Of a stretch of 64,000 bases of DNA, positions 23,000 through 33,966 are shown piece by piece (position 1 is the first letter of the stretch; each line of letters begins with the position of its first letter). Source of the stretch: Dugong dugon. Lineage: Eukaryota > Chordata > Mammalia > Sirenia > Dugongidae. The stretch covers positions 76,616,919-76,680,918 of the forward strand of contig CM057464.1 of assembly GCA_030035585.1 (NCBI GenBank), given 5' to 3'. The position numbers were made by a program, and so were the translations under genes. The notes beneath the pieces were generated by a model. It saw only the letters and a list, made by a program, of their open reading frames with translations. It ran no database searches and had not been told where the DNA came from.

Positions 23000-23169
23000 A
23001 GAAACCCTGGTGGCATAGTGGTTAAGAGGTTGGCTCCTAACCAAAATGTCAGCAGTTCGAATCCATGAGGCACTCCTCAGAAACCCTATGGAGCAGTTCT
23101 ACTCTGTCCTATCGGGTTGCTAGGAGTCAGAACCAACTCAATGGCAGTAGTTTTTTTTTTTTTTTTTTT
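23000..23169 (+). mobile_element. AfroSINE, short form
   Basis: Head AACCCTGGTGGCATAGTGG, box B-like AGCAGTTCGAATCC, then directly AAACCCTATGGAGCAGTTC and tail TCAGAACCAACTCAATGGC with a long T run. The central block is absent, so this is the short subtype, like the copies at 31.62 and 60.09 kb. Confidence 0.9.
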
Positions 23170-26114
23170 AAAATATATAATGGCATAAACCACAGCCAGA
23201 ATTGCTTCAGATTTGTGAAAAGGACTTCAAGTTTGTTAAATAGAAAAAAAGAATGTGCGATAATGTATATCCTTAGAGTCTTTCAAAAGAAATCTCTCAA
23301 ACTACTCATAATGAAATATTTTCCAAGATTTGGGCACTAGTCTAAACATATGAAATCTTCCTTCATAGATAAATTATGCTAATGGTTTAAAGAAGGAGAT
23401 AATTCATTTCATCTTTAAGCCAAATAGACTGGGCTATAGTTGACTTAAACTGAGAGTTTGGAGAATACAATAAATGTGGTCAATTGTGTGTTCTTGTTAC
23501 CCAGGAATCTAGAGTAATTAAACTATTTGAATCCAATCTGCATGATTTTTTGTGTATTAATTTGATAAATATGGCAGCCAAGTACTTGTCTGTAGTTGCC
23601 TTTTTTTTCTTTTTGCTTTTTTGCACCCTTGGTTCCTGTGTAATGGACTGAATCATGCCTTCCTCTCATAGATGCAGAAAGCTATTTGTTTTTGAACACC
23701 AACATAGAGAAAAAACATTTGGCATTCCCTTTCTCAAATTTTTAAGTAAAGAGCCCCGGTATTTCCAGAGTGAAATTTAAGTTTTATGGCTTTGAAAACT
23801 GCAGGTTAAAAAGCACATTAGAAATTATTTTCGAATTACACCAGAAATTATGGACTGATTCAAAACAGATTGTTGATATTCTAATATCACCATAGGTGCA
23901 ACAGAAGTCTTTTGAAATGGAGATTTTTGTTTACGACTACTGCTTCCTCTGTATCCTTTTCTTGCAACATCATTGCTTTTTTGTTTTTAAAGAAATTATT
24001 AAAAATAATTCCTAAGGGTATAATGTGGCCTGTTACTTAGAATAGGTTAACAAAAATGGAAAATTCTAGGTTCTATTTCAGAGCTTTGCCTAGAGCGAGT
24101 CGTGTAGCAAGTTCAGTATCTGGGTGTCCTCGTTGCAAAAAATAGAAGTTTAATTGCTATTCATCCTGAAAGACACTTCATTATCAGTAGAAAAGACTTG
24201 ATGGTAGTTAGTGATCCTCAGATCAAAGCAATTTAAACCGGCATCATTTTAACAATATACAAGTGTAAAAGTAAAGGAATTATCTTTAGTGTGAGATTAA
24301 TCTTTCTTCTCTTGTTTCTGCTTTTGCTCAGAATGCCTGGGCAACCTAGACAGTGACGCTGAGGTATACAGAGAATCTATTTAAGAGAAAGAAAATTATT
24401 TCCCTTGCCTTTTGTTTTGTTTTCTGCATGAAAGGAATTGCAGAGATTTGGTAAATGAAAGGTTTTATGTATCCAAGGAATCCTTCGAACTCGTACCATT
24501 TTTGGCTCAAAATCTTTTAGAACGTTTTGTATAAGATGGAAAAAGAAACCCAACTTATTTATATTGTAACTGGACAGCAGAGTCATGCTCAATAGCATTT
24601 ATGTAAGGGATAGTTAAATAGGCCTTCGAGTGGAAGTAAAGTACTCACTTCGATGCACAGTTATCACTGGCTTAATTATTTCATCATTTGCTGTGATGAG
24701 TTTTTGTTTATTTATCATGTTGTGTCTTGTCTTACCTCTCTGAGTCTTCACGCAATTGAAAGACTCTCCTGAGTGTCTTTTAAGGGAGAAATCGTGTTGG
24801 ACTTTGAACACCATAATCAGTTGTTTAGCCCATAAATGTATTAAAATATAGGCACTGTAAATAAAGCTTTTACCTCTTGTCTTTGACGTCCCGCTGTATT
24901 TCATTCTTCTACCCTTCAGAGGTGGAACACGCTATGTGACTGCTACTGCCTTCCAACATCGCGCAGGCATTCTGCTCTGTCTTCTTCTGTTAGTGATTGT
25001 ATTACCTCAACAGTATTTAATTCCAGTTTTCATGGTCAATTATTAATGAATATTTCACTTTATCTGTCGTATTACTTTGCCAACCAAACTGCTGTGAAGT
25101 TAATTACCTGGCAGTTTTTTAAAGGATAAAATTGAAAGAAATGGCTTTTGTTGTTAAATTGTCCTGCAGACCCACTTTTGTCATTACATGATAACAACAG
25201 ATCCCTTTGATAGCTAAGCCAAGCAGGTCAGCCTCTCTCTATTGTGCACATGGTTGATAAAATATTCACAAAACTGAAATCTGGTGGGGTCTGAAAACTG
25301 TGGCTTTGCTATTTGCATTGCATTTGATTACGTCCTTTGTAGATTGTTCATGTTCTTTCAGTCTGGTTGAAAAAAAAGTGTTTATATTTCAACCTGCTGA
25401 GCTTCTAACATTTAAAAGAGAAAAAATGCCTTCCACACATCAAGGTACCCCAGGCAGCAAAGGTTCACCTTGCAAACAATGGCTGAGAGAGAGACACCTG
25501 GTCACAGATACATCAAGAGGCTGCATTGTGAGACCAGCTTAATTGTGGAGAATGGATGTTCGGGAAACGGCATTCCACAATTCCTAAAAGGTTACTGTAC
25601 TTACAGGCTTAAGACTCCTGTCTGTCTTGACTCACTTAAAAAAATTCTTCTCCATGAAAATATTAAGGCAATCGCTTTAAGATGTTTAATTAGGATCTTT
25701 CTGTGTGCTGTTAGGAAGGGCACAAGTATGATCTCCATTGTGGAGTTGCCAGATTCAGTGAAGAAATACATAAAATACATCCAGTTAAATGTGAGTTACA
25801 AAACAACAAATAATTTTTAAATTTAAGTATGTCTCGTGTACCCTGTATTATATGTGACAGCCCTATATACGAGTTCTATTTATTTTTATACCACAGAAAA
25901 CTTAACATTTATTTTATTGTCCCAGATAGTGAGTAAGGGGAGAATTTGTGAACACAACACTACATAAAAGTCAAATTGATATGATTATGTTATTTTAATA
26001 ACATTCTTTTTAGTCGTGGCCAGTTCTGAGAATTTTTCTAAATATTTCACACTTGAGTATCTATCAGATTCTTTTTACCTGGAGAGCTAATAAAGTTCAC
26101 TAAAGTAGGACAAG
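23170..26114. other. About 2.9 kb of repeat-free DNA
   Basis: This is one of the longest stretches without a recognisable transposon. It is AT-rich with several TTAATTA-type words (for example near 25100). Short frames at 25300-25542 and 25470-25820 overlap and show no domain. No exon signature is convincing. It may hold regulatory or conserved non-coding DNA (inference). Confidence 0.4.
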
Positions 26115-26186
26115 GCCTGGGCTTTTGTACATTTAGCAAGTTCCTCAGGTGGTTCTGATACCCACTCAAGTTTGAGAACTATCTTC
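26115..26186 (+). mobile_element. MER5A-like hAT fragment
   Basis: 'GCAAGTTCCTCAGGTGGTTC' and 'CTCAAGTTTGAGAACTAT' match the 3' part of MER5A-type elements. Confidence 0.6.
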
Positions 26187-26189
26187 AAG

Positions 26190-26398
26190 CAGAGCCCTGG
26201 TGGCACATTGGTTGAAACACCCTCCTGCTAACTAAAAGGTTTACAGTTGGAACCCACCAGCCACTCTGAGGGAGACAGATGTGCAGTCTGCTTCCCTAAA
26301 GATTACAGCCTTGGAAACCCTATAGGGCAGTTCTACCCTGTCCTATAGGATTGCTATGAGTTGGAATCAATGACTCCACGGCAGTGGGTTTTTTGGTT
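26190..26398 (+). mobile_element. AfroSINE, complete
   Basis: Head AGAGCCCTGGTGGCACATTG, body GTGCAGTCTGCTTCCC and ATTACAGCCTTGGAAACCC, tail TATGAGTTGGAATCAATGAC and a T-rich end. Confidence 0.9.
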
Positions 26399-26619
26399 TA
26401 TACAGCCAAGTAGTGCTTAAGTCAGAACTAGACCTCTGCCTTATGATCATTGTCTTTATTTATCTATTCATTAAGCAGTTACTGACAGCCTTCTATGTTC
26501 CGTGAACTACATTAGGCACCGGAGATTAAAAAAAAAAAAAAAAGTATTATATGGTTCCTATACATTACGGTTTAGTTGGGAAGACAAAAGAAAACAAATC
26601 AATGCAGTATAATAATTGA
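26399..26619. other. Short ancient-repeat-like stretch
   Basis: 'CAGTTACTGACAGCCTTC' followed by an A run near 26530 has the feel of an old L2/MIR-type tail; not assigned. Confidence 0.3.
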
Positions 26620-27355
26620 TAGTTGGCCCTACATATCCGCAGGTTCCTCATCCATTCATTCAACCAAATATTCAGGAAAAAAAAAAGAGAAAGTATTGAA
26701 AAGCAAAATCTGAATTTGCCGTGAGCGAGCCCTGTGCTGAATCCACGCGAATGAAGTGATGTGTAGGCATACTCTGTGCTTCGTCCCGCCATTTCGCAGA
26801 TCCTCGGTCTCTCGCTATTTGTGTTGTGTGCACCCTTTGTTTCTGTGAAAAAATGGCTCCTAAAAAGCAGTTCAGTGGTCAAAGCAATCCCTCAAAGGCT
26901 AAGAGGGAGCGTAAAGTACTATCTCTCCATGAGAAAACAAAAATCTTAGATCTTTTGAAAAGTGGCATGTTGCTTGCTGAAGTGGGCCATAAGGTTGGTA
27001 AGAACTAATTGAGCATTTGCACGATAAAGCAGAAAGAAGCTGAAATTCGCGGAAGTATTAGTGTTGCCCCTACAATGGCAAAAATGGTCCCTCTGGTTCA
27101 TGATGAAGTGCTTGCGAAGGCTGAGAAAGCATTAAGTGTTAAGTGTAAGCATTACCAACTATTTAAATAACATTTATATAGTTTTAGGTATTGTAAGTAA
27201 TCTAGAGATGATTTAAAGTATACGGGAGGATATGTGTAGGATATGTGTAGCAATACTATACCATTTTATAAAAGGGACTTGAGCATCCTTGGATTTTGGT
27301 ATGGTGGGTGGGGGGTACTGGGACCAATCCCCTGCGGATACCGAGAGACGACTAT
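26620..27355 (+). mobile_element. Tigger (pogo-like) DNA transposon, internally deleted
   Basis: The left terminus AGTTGGCCCTACATATCCGC and the inverted right terminus (CCTGCGGATACCGAGAGACG) share the 'TATCCGCAGG' core expected for Tigger terminal repeats, next to TA dinucleotides (the target preference of the Tc1/mariner superfamily). Only the beginning of the transposase gene is left. Element length is about 735 bases. Inactive. Confidence 0.85.
26853..27008 (+). pseudogene. Tigger transposase N-terminus (CENP-B-type HTH)
   Basis: The frame begins MAPKKQFSGQSNPSKAKRE, followed by KVLSLHEKTKILDLLKSG, the first helix-turn-helix of the CENP-B/pogo transposase DNA-binding domain. A stop follows after HKVGKN (27006-27008). 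The same frame then continues with transposase-like residues (TIKQKEAEIRG), so the stop is a decay mutation. The catalytic DDE domain is absent, so no transposition activity is possible. Confidence 0.8.
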
Positions 27356-27699
27356 ACTTTGACCAAGATACCAGCAAATGTTTCTTTCTACCCCATGTCT
27401 AATGAGTTTTGCTTTTGGTTAATTTTCACTTGCACTCCATGCTTTAAAAAGAACTCAATTATTTTTTTTTTTTGAGGACTAGCTTCCTGGCAAGTTGTGT
27501 CTGCCAGCTCATGGTTTCTGCAGATGCTCTTTGCACAGATCCACCGAGACATGCACCGCAGATGGCCAAGAGTATGAGGACAGACAGTGCTCACTTTGCA
27601 TGGTAATACAGAGCTGTAAAAGTGATTATGTAAGCTGAAATCTTGCGGTCACGTAAAAATCATGCAAAGAGGGGAGGGAATGATATACAGAATTTCACT
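27356..27699. other. Unique sequence
   Basis: No feature recognised. The minus frame at 27388-27594 has no motif. Confidence 0.5.
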
Positions 27700-28015
27700 T
27701 ACTAGATTGGAGATTCAGTGAGAGCAGGAACCATATTTTTCTCCTGATTGTTTCCTCCTTCGAACATAGGTGTTCAATATCAGTTGCCACTGAGTTGATT
27801 CTGACTCATGGCGACCCCATGTGTGTAAGAGTAGAACTGTTCTCGATAGGGTTTTCAATGGCTAATCTTTTGGAAGTAGACCGTCAGGCCTTTCTTCTGA
27901 GTTGTCTCTGGGTTTATTTGAGACTTAACCTTTCGGTTAGGAGCAGAGCACTTAAACATTTGTGCCACTTAGGGACTCTAGGTGTTCAATAAATACTTAT
28001 TAAGTGAATGATTAA
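27700..28015 (+). mobile_element. L2 3' end split by a SINE
   Basis: 'AGTGAGAGCAGGAACCATAT' and, after the SINE, 'GTTCAATAAATACTTATTAAG' are the typical L2 3' end. The SINE insertion duplicated TAGGTGTTCAATA. Confidence 0.7.
27780..27978 (-). mobile_element. AfroSINE-type SINE, RTE-body subtype, with 13-bp duplication
   Basis: The exact 13-mer TAGGTGTTCAATA lies at 27767-27779 and 27979-27991. The inside holds inverted tail, the RTE-like block (TTTTGGAAGTAGACCGTCAGG) and inverted tRNA-like head. This is the clearest single insertion in the window. Confidence 0.9.
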
Positions 28016-28039
28016 ATCAAAACCAGCCATATGACTCAG

Positions 28040-28235
28040 AATAACCCCTTTCCTTTATGTAGCACGTTAAAATGTATCAACTAGTTTCCAATCATTATCT
28101 CATTGGTTTGTGAGATAAGTGGAACACCTATCATTTCTGTTTTCAGATGACAGAAGTGAGGATAAAAACGTTAAGTGTTTTATACCAGCTCATGCTGGAA
28201 AAATGGCAGAGCTAGGACTTCGAGACTTCTGTTTT
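28040..28235 (-). mobile_element. MIR SINE fragment
   Basis: 'CAATCATTATCTCATTGG', 'TTTTCAGATGACAGAAGTG' and 'GCAGAGCTAGGACTTCGAG' match the reverse of MIR. Confidence 0.75.
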
Positions 28236-28375
28236 TCTACTTATTTTACCATTTATTTATACCTAAAGCATTCTGAATGAAGACTACTGAATGAATTTGG
28301 AGTAGGGGATGGAAAAATGGAGAGGCAAAGGAGAAAGAATATTCACAGATTAGCATACATCCTTCATTGTACTAG

Positions 28376-28570
28376 AGCAGGATTTCTCAAACTTGATGCT
28401 ATTGCCATTCCTTGTTGTGGAGGACTATCCCACGCATTGCAGGATGTTTAGCAGCATGCCTGGCCTCTACCCACTAGATGCCAGTAGCAAAACCCACTGC
28501 CCGCTAATTGTGATAACCAAGAATATCTCCAGACATGGCCAAATGGCCTCTGAGAAACAAAATCATCCAT
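28376..28570 (-). mobile_element. hAT-Charlie MITE, MER20-like
   Basis: 'TTTCTCAAACTTGATGCTAT', 'GCAGGATGTTTAGCAGCATG', 'CCTCTACCCACTAGATGCC' and 'ATCTCCAGACATGGCC' are characteristic of a common hAT-Charlie MITE. The MER20 name is from memory. Confidence 0.7.
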
Positions 28571-28596
28571 ATTTCCAACCATTGTACTTGAAGAAG

Positions 28597-28778
28597 GAGC
28601 CCTGATGGCACAGTGGTTAAAGTGATCGACTGCTAACTGAAAGGTCGACAGTTCAAAACCACCAGCTGCTCCATGGGAGAAAGATGTGGCAGTCTGCTTC
28701 CGTAGAGATTTACAGCCTTGAAAACCCTATCTGGTCACTATGAATTGGAATCAACTCGACGGCAGTGAGTTTGTGTAG
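28597..28778 (+). mobile_element. AfroSINE with exact 13-bp target-site duplication
   Basis: GTACTTGAAGAAG occurs at 28584-28596 and 28779-28791. Inside: head GAGCCCTGATGGCACAGTGG, body GTGGCAGTCTGCTTCC and tail TATGAATTGGAATCAACTCG. Confidence 0.93.
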
Positions 28779-28791
28779 GTACTTGAAGAAG

Positions 28792-29165
28792 TATTTAGAT
28801 GGCTCTTACTGAGATGAAATCAGAAAGAGTCATTATTTAGAAGCATTATATAAGTTTAACTGGAATATTCTGTATATAAAGGACTATACTTTTTTACATG
28901 ACCAAGAAATAGTTGAGCTTCGCATTAAAAAAAAAGCAAATATACTGACAATTTTAAAGAATATCATTTATTCATTGAACAATGCAGAAGGGTACATCTG
29001 TGTTCATTTAGTCACTGTGAAATTTATGGATGGGTTGTGTGACAGCAATTTGTCTCTTTCTCAACCTCAATTTGTCCTTATACCTTTATCTGGGTCTGTA
29101 CATTCCCACCCTCCCCCCACTCACTCCCCAGGCTTCAGTCTTATAGAGATTAAGACCGCTGATTA

Positions 29166-29201
<36 letters not shown>

Positions 29202-30878
29202 CTACAGTGGTATTTTGATTAACAAATTTTTTTTGAAAACAAGCTTTTTATAGCAAAGTCTGTGTTTAAAAATAGAAACAGCAAATCTTCATCAATCATC
29301 CAAATAGAGTTGTGTGCATCCCGAGCTAAACATAACAGGAAACATCTGGACACAGCTTCTTTTTCTCTAGAGAGATTTCAGGTAACATGCAGTTTCCTAG
29401 ACAGGGTTATGAATCCTGCAGATTGTTTCCTGATTTCCAGTAACCCATTTTCTGAATCCTTTCCCGCTTTCGTAGAGCCATTTCTTTTAGGTATGCAACA
29501 CGTTTAGTCTTTCTTGTGACGTGGATTCCTCTACACCCTATAAAAACAGGAAGGTTCTGGCATCTACCATAGATGCTAGTAGTCTGACTGACGTTGAATC
29601 AGCTTTGGTTAACCAAGTACATGCATTTAAATTTTACATATCAAATGAAAGACCTCCTCCCCCCTTGCTTTCAGACATCATCAAGCATGTAAGGGCATGG
29701 AGGAAAGAAGGGCAGGGGGTTTCTGGCAACTACATTTTGGTGGTGGTTTCTTTCTAGCACTGCTTTTAAAATTCAATGCAGAAGTCTGAGACGTTTAATC
29801 TGCACAAGTTCCACCTCCCAGGCTTCTCTGTATGCTTTCTGCCATGTGAAGCAGGGATGATAAGACGGTAGAGGTGAGGAGACTTCCAGGTTTCCCAGGT
29901 AGCTTTGGCTCCTCGGGCAATAGTGGGAATCCCCGTGGTCACGTCTGGGGAGGAGACAGTGTGGCATGGTTTAAGGATGGAGGGCGTGAAATGGAGAGGA
30001 GTGAAGTGGCGAGAGAGCCCTATTTTGGGGGGCACTGGAGAGCTGGAAGCTGAGAATGTGAAAAGGAAATTTTCAGGAAGCCAGTGCTGTCCACGGAGTG
30101 GGTAGGGATGGGGGCAGTGACGGTGAGAGGATTTTAAAAGAGTTTTGATGTGTGTCAGAAAAGCACATTCCTTTGGCATCTTCTCAGGAGACTGAGCAGA
30201 GACTGGGCATGCTTGTAATTAATTTTTGTTTTCTGGGCCTACTTTAATTAGTTTTTCCATGTGGAATGGGAATAATTATTTTGTGCCCTGTTCTACAAGT
30301 TATTAGCGATAGAGGGATTTATGGATATTTATTCCCTCTGTCCTAATTCAGCCCCACAATGTGTTGTCCCTTTTCCTGGGAAGGGACAGGGGAACATCTT
30401 TGTCATTTTCCTCAAACCTTAACTCCTTTTCTCTTTTCCTTTTGGCTCAAGATTTTCAGGAGGATCTGTATTTTTTTTTTTTTAAAGCACATTTAAAATT
30501 TCTTTATTTTTATTATTTTCTTTACCATAGACTTGATTACCTTATTCTGATGCCTTCAATAGTGTTTCTACTCTAACTCTAATAGCAAATTCATTAATAT
30601 ACTGTTCTACTCAAACACTGTCTTAATTTTAGATAGCATTTTCATCAGTTTTGATTAGTGCATAACCACAGGCTCCATTTCCTTTAGGTTCTAGAATTTT
30701 GGACTTGACAAGTCGTAACATTTTTTTTCCACTCCCTTGAAACTCAACCCAAATAAAATAGGTCCACAGTCTACTTTTGCTATATTATGAGTATCTTGAA
30801 TCTCACTAACTTTTTCCCTTTGAAATAGTTTTCTCTATGTTTTCCTAGATATACTTAGTTGATTTCTGTCATTGTTTA
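28792..30878. other. Unique DNA with one microsatellite
   Basis: No gene or transposon recognised. The minus frame 29766-30179 (137 codons) and the overlapping plus frame 29905-30105 lie in a locally GC-richer patch and show no domain or exon-like boundaries. Confidence 0.45.
29171..29200. repeat. (TG)n microsatellite
   Basis: About fifteen uninterrupted TG units. Confidence 0.97.
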
Positions 30879-31211
30879 CTGTTGGGGAGTTGGCTCCTGA
30901 GTCATGGTGACCCCATGCACAAGTGAACGAAATGTTGCTCAGTCCTGTGCCATCCTCGTGGTCAGTTGGGGATGAGACTGGTGTGATCCATAGGGTTTTC
31001 ATTGACTGATTTTCAGAAGTAGATCACCAGGCCTTTCTTCCTAGTTTGTCTTAGTCCAGAAGCCCCACTAAAACCTGTTCAACATCACAACAACATGCAA
31101 ACCTCCAATGATAGACGAGTGGTTGCTGTGCATGAGGTACATGGGTGGGAATCAAACCTGGGTCTCCCACATGCAAGGCAAGAGTTCTACCACTGAACCA
31201 CCATCAGTCCC
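30879..31211 (-). mobile_element. Composite SINE: tRNA-Gly-like head, RTE 5' piece, RTE 3' tail
   Basis: Read on the minus strand, the head has box A TGGTTCAGTGG (31190-31200) and box B GGTTTGATTCC (31148-31158), with the arm order of tRNA-Gly rather than the AfroSINE head. The body contains ACTAGGAAGAAAGGCCTGG, matching the RTE 5' region. The end contains GAGGATGGCACAGGACTGAG and GGGGTCACCATGACTCAGG, matching the RTE 3' tail. Length is about 330 bases. It encodes nothing; RTE mobilisation is inferred from the shared tail. Confidence 0.8.
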
Positions 31212-31608
31212 AGTTACTTTCTAGATACTTTCTTTCCTGACTGTTTTCATTTGGAGAATATATTACTAAACCTTTGTAGACCCTATATGTAGACCCTTGA
31301 ACGGACTCAGTTAGTTAAAAATGCTGCATATTTGAATTTGTTGAAGTTGAGCTCATCAATCCAAAAGAGAAGAAAAGTGACTAATTATAATCATTAATTT
31401 TAGAATTGTGTGTAAAGTCTACTGTTGTAAAACGCACACTCATGAATACCTTCTCTTAATCCTGGTGAATTTGAAAAGAAGTTACTTCTTGTGCTCATAC
31501 AAGTAGAAACCCAAACATTGACTATGAAATGTATGTGCAAGATTGATAAAATCTAGTAAGTGTTAAAAATTCCTATTGTGCTTGCACGAATATATATTTA
31601 TATACACC
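31212..31608. other. Unique sequence
   Basis: No feature recognised. Confidence 0.5.
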
Positions 31609-31621
31609 TAGGCATAGGATG

Positions 31622-31794
31622 GAAACCCTGGAGATGCAGTGGTTAAGAGCTATGGCTGTTAACCAAAAGGTCGGCAGTTCAAATCCACCAGGTGCTTCTT
31701 GGAAACTCTGTGGGGCAGTTCTACTCTGTCCTATAGGGTCACTGTGAGTCAGAATTGACTCGATGGCAACAGGTTTGGTTTTTTGTTTTTGGTG
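31622..31794 (+). mobile_element. AfroSINE, short form (first of a tandem pair)
   Basis: Flanked by TAGGCATAGGATG at 31609-31621 and 31795-31807. Head AAACCCTGGAGATGCAGTGG, box B-like GGCAGTTCAAATCC, tail TCAGAATTGACTCGATGGC and a T-rich end. Confidence 0.92.
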
Positions 31795-31807
31795 TAGGCA
31801 TAGGATG

Positions 31808-32025
31808 TGAGCAGCCTTGGTGGTGCAGTGGTTAAGTGCTCAACTGCTAAAGGAGAGCCCACTGTTCGAACCCACGAGCTGTTTAGCCACTCTGTAGGAG
31901 AAAGACGTGGCAGTCTGCCTCTGTAAAGATTATAACCTTGGAAACCCTTTGGGGCAGATCTACTCTGTCCTATTATAGGGCCCCTATGAGTTGGAATCAA
32001 CTTGATGACAATGGGTTTGGTTTTT
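31808..32025 (+). mobile_element. AfroSINE, long form (second of a tandem pair)
   Basis: Head AGCCTTGGTGGTGCAGTGG, central block GTGGCAGTCTGCCTCTG, tail TATGAGTTGGAATCAACTTG. A third copy of the target sequence, TAGACATAGGAAA, follows at 32026-32038. It is a different subtype from its neighbour, so the pair is not a simple local duplication. Confidence 0.9.
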
Positions 32026-32038
32026 TAGACATAGGAAA

Positions 32039-33045
32039 CTACCAAAATTTTTTGACTAATTTATATTTTAGGCTTTTACTAGGTTGTTTCTATGCGTGCA
32101 TATATGCGTATTTACACTGCAGCTCACTTCAATAATTTGACAATTTGCCTCATAGTAAAGTACTTCTTTCTATTTTAAACAAATTACCTTGGCCTTTTAA
32201 AAAAAAGGATATAAGGGAAATAATGACTTCTTTATATTTTCTACCCAAAGCACATCCAAAAGCTTTAGAACTTGTGCAGGAAATAGCAAGCATTTGCTCA
32301 GAAAGTGAATCCAAAGAAAAGAGGATTTACATGAGACCAACTAACCAAGCAGAGAGTGAATTCCAAATTCAGAGGATAAAAGGTTTAGTAAAATATGTCA
32401 GCTCATCAGCTTCCAGACTATGCTTTTGAAATAGCTGATGGCCCTCATTCAGGTGATTTCAGATAGTAGTTACCTTTCTTTCAGGTAATAGGAAAGAAGT
32501 ATTTCTGGCTAACATTTAATCTCTCCATACTGGCATGTCCCAGAATGTTATATAACTGTTTCTATTTATGGTTTGAGTACTTGTTTTGTTACACTTAAAT
32601 TATAAAAATAATTTCAGTCTGTAACCATTTAAATCACGTCCTAGCTGAGCTCAAATTGGGAGCAGTCTGGCTGTCTTCTGAGCCAATGTGCTGGCGACTC
32701 ATAAGGACATTGATTAGCATATATTGATATGCCTAAGAGCTTTTGTTTGAGACTAAAGCTGGAAGAATTTGTTTTTCTTTTTTTTAATTGCTGGAGCACC
32801 TGGGGATGTGACTGGGAGGGTATGAACAATGGAGGGAGCAGAATGGCTACAGACCCTTTAGGTTTTGGATTTTGAGCCCTGATAGAGTGAGGTAGAAGAA
32901 AAAGCTGAAGAATCTGCTTTTACAAGTGATACTATGACACTTGCTAGACCAGCTGTGCTGCTTCAAGGACAATGACAGAGCACAGAGTGGATGCCAGGGA
33001 CTTTCTTCCAACCTCAGCAAGAATTGGTGTAGCTCTGACCCCTCA
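32039..33045. other. Unique sequence
   Basis: No gene or repeat family recognised; the frames at 32145-32429 and 32641-32829 lack motifs. Confidence 0.5.
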
Positions 33046-33488
33046 CAAACTGGTATTATGGGTTTATTTGTGATCCCCCAAAAGATATGTTCAAGTCCTA
33101 CTTCCTGGTCCCTGTGAATGTGAGCTTATTTGGAAATAGGGTCTTTCCAGATGTAATTAGTTAACATGAGGTCATACTGGAGTACTGTGGTCCTAATCCA
33201 ATATAACTAGTGTCCTTATAAGAAGATGTGAAGAGACACAGAGACAGACATGCAGAGAAGACAGAGGTGGACTAGTTATGCTGCCACAAACCAAGGAATG
33301 TCTAGGACTGCCAGAAGCTGGAAGAGACAAGAGAGGATTTTCTCCTATAGCCTTTGGAAAGAGCATGGCCCCGTGGACACCCTGAATTCAGACTTCTAGC
33401 CTCCAGTACAGTGAGAGAATAAACTTCTTTTGTTTTAATCCACCCAGTTTGTGTACTTTATTATGGTAGCCCTAAGCAACTAACAGAA
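33046..33488 (+). mobile_element. MLT1-type LTR (ERVL-MaLR), solo
   Basis: 'TTATGGGTTTATTTGTGATC', 'GGAAATAGGGTCTTTCC', 'AGTTAACATGAGGTCATAC', 'GTGTCCTTATAAGAAGATG' and 'GAGAATAAACTTC' follow MLT1 order, ending in CTAAGCAACTAACAGA. No internal retroviral sequence adjoins it. Confidence 0.85.
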
Positions 33489-33734
33489 CTAGCTACCTTG
33501 GGACTTCAGGGAGGCGACAGCTTGACAGGGGCACAGGCATTTCACAGAAGGTGCATGAAGCAATGGCAATGACTGACTGTTTTCCTGCAGGAAGGCAGAC
33601 CCTAGAAGAATTCGGAAACAGATAATCTTGACCTTTTAGGGACTCTCAGAAATACCTGGGCAGGGGACCCTTATGGGGACTGGAATTCTTCTATGAGCCA
33701 GTAGGGACAGTGAACCAGTGAATTTTGGATATTT
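33489..33734. other. Unique sequence
   Basis: No feature recognised. Confidence 0.5.
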
Positions 33735-33745
33735 ACTGTTAATGC

Positions 33746-33956
33746 AAGGAGCCCTGGCAGCACAATGGTTAAACGTCTGGCTGCTAACTAAAAGGTTGGT
33801 GGTTCAAACCCACCTAGTGGCTCTGTGGGAAAAAGACCTGGCAATCTACTCCTGTAAAGATTATAGCCTAGAAAACCCTATGGGGCAGTTTTACTCTGTC
33901 ACACGGTGTGACTATGAGTTGTAATTGACTCAACAGCACCTAACAACAACAACAAC
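33746..33956 (+). mobile_element. AfroSINE with RTE-like AAC tail (first of a tandem pair)
   Basis: Head GGAGCCCTGGCAGCACAATG; end ACTCAACAGCACCTAACAAC followed by an AAC repeat, the same ending as the RTE copies at 4.3 and 59.2 kb. ACTGTTAATG flanks it at 33735-33744 and 33957-33966. Confidence 0.9.
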
Positions 33957-33966
33957 ACTGTTAATG

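Noticed and set aside
29766..30179. 137-codon minus-strand open frame as a possible gene
   Set aside because: No domain or splice context; overlapping frames in other phases suggest composition only.
31140..31211. tRNA-Gly-like sequence as a functional tRNA gene
   Set aside because: It runs directly into an RTE-derived body and has mismatches in the stems; it is a SINE head.
32145..32429. 94-codon open frame as a possible exon
   Set aside because: It has no recognisable domain, no clear acceptor/donor pair and AT-rich composition like its surroundings.
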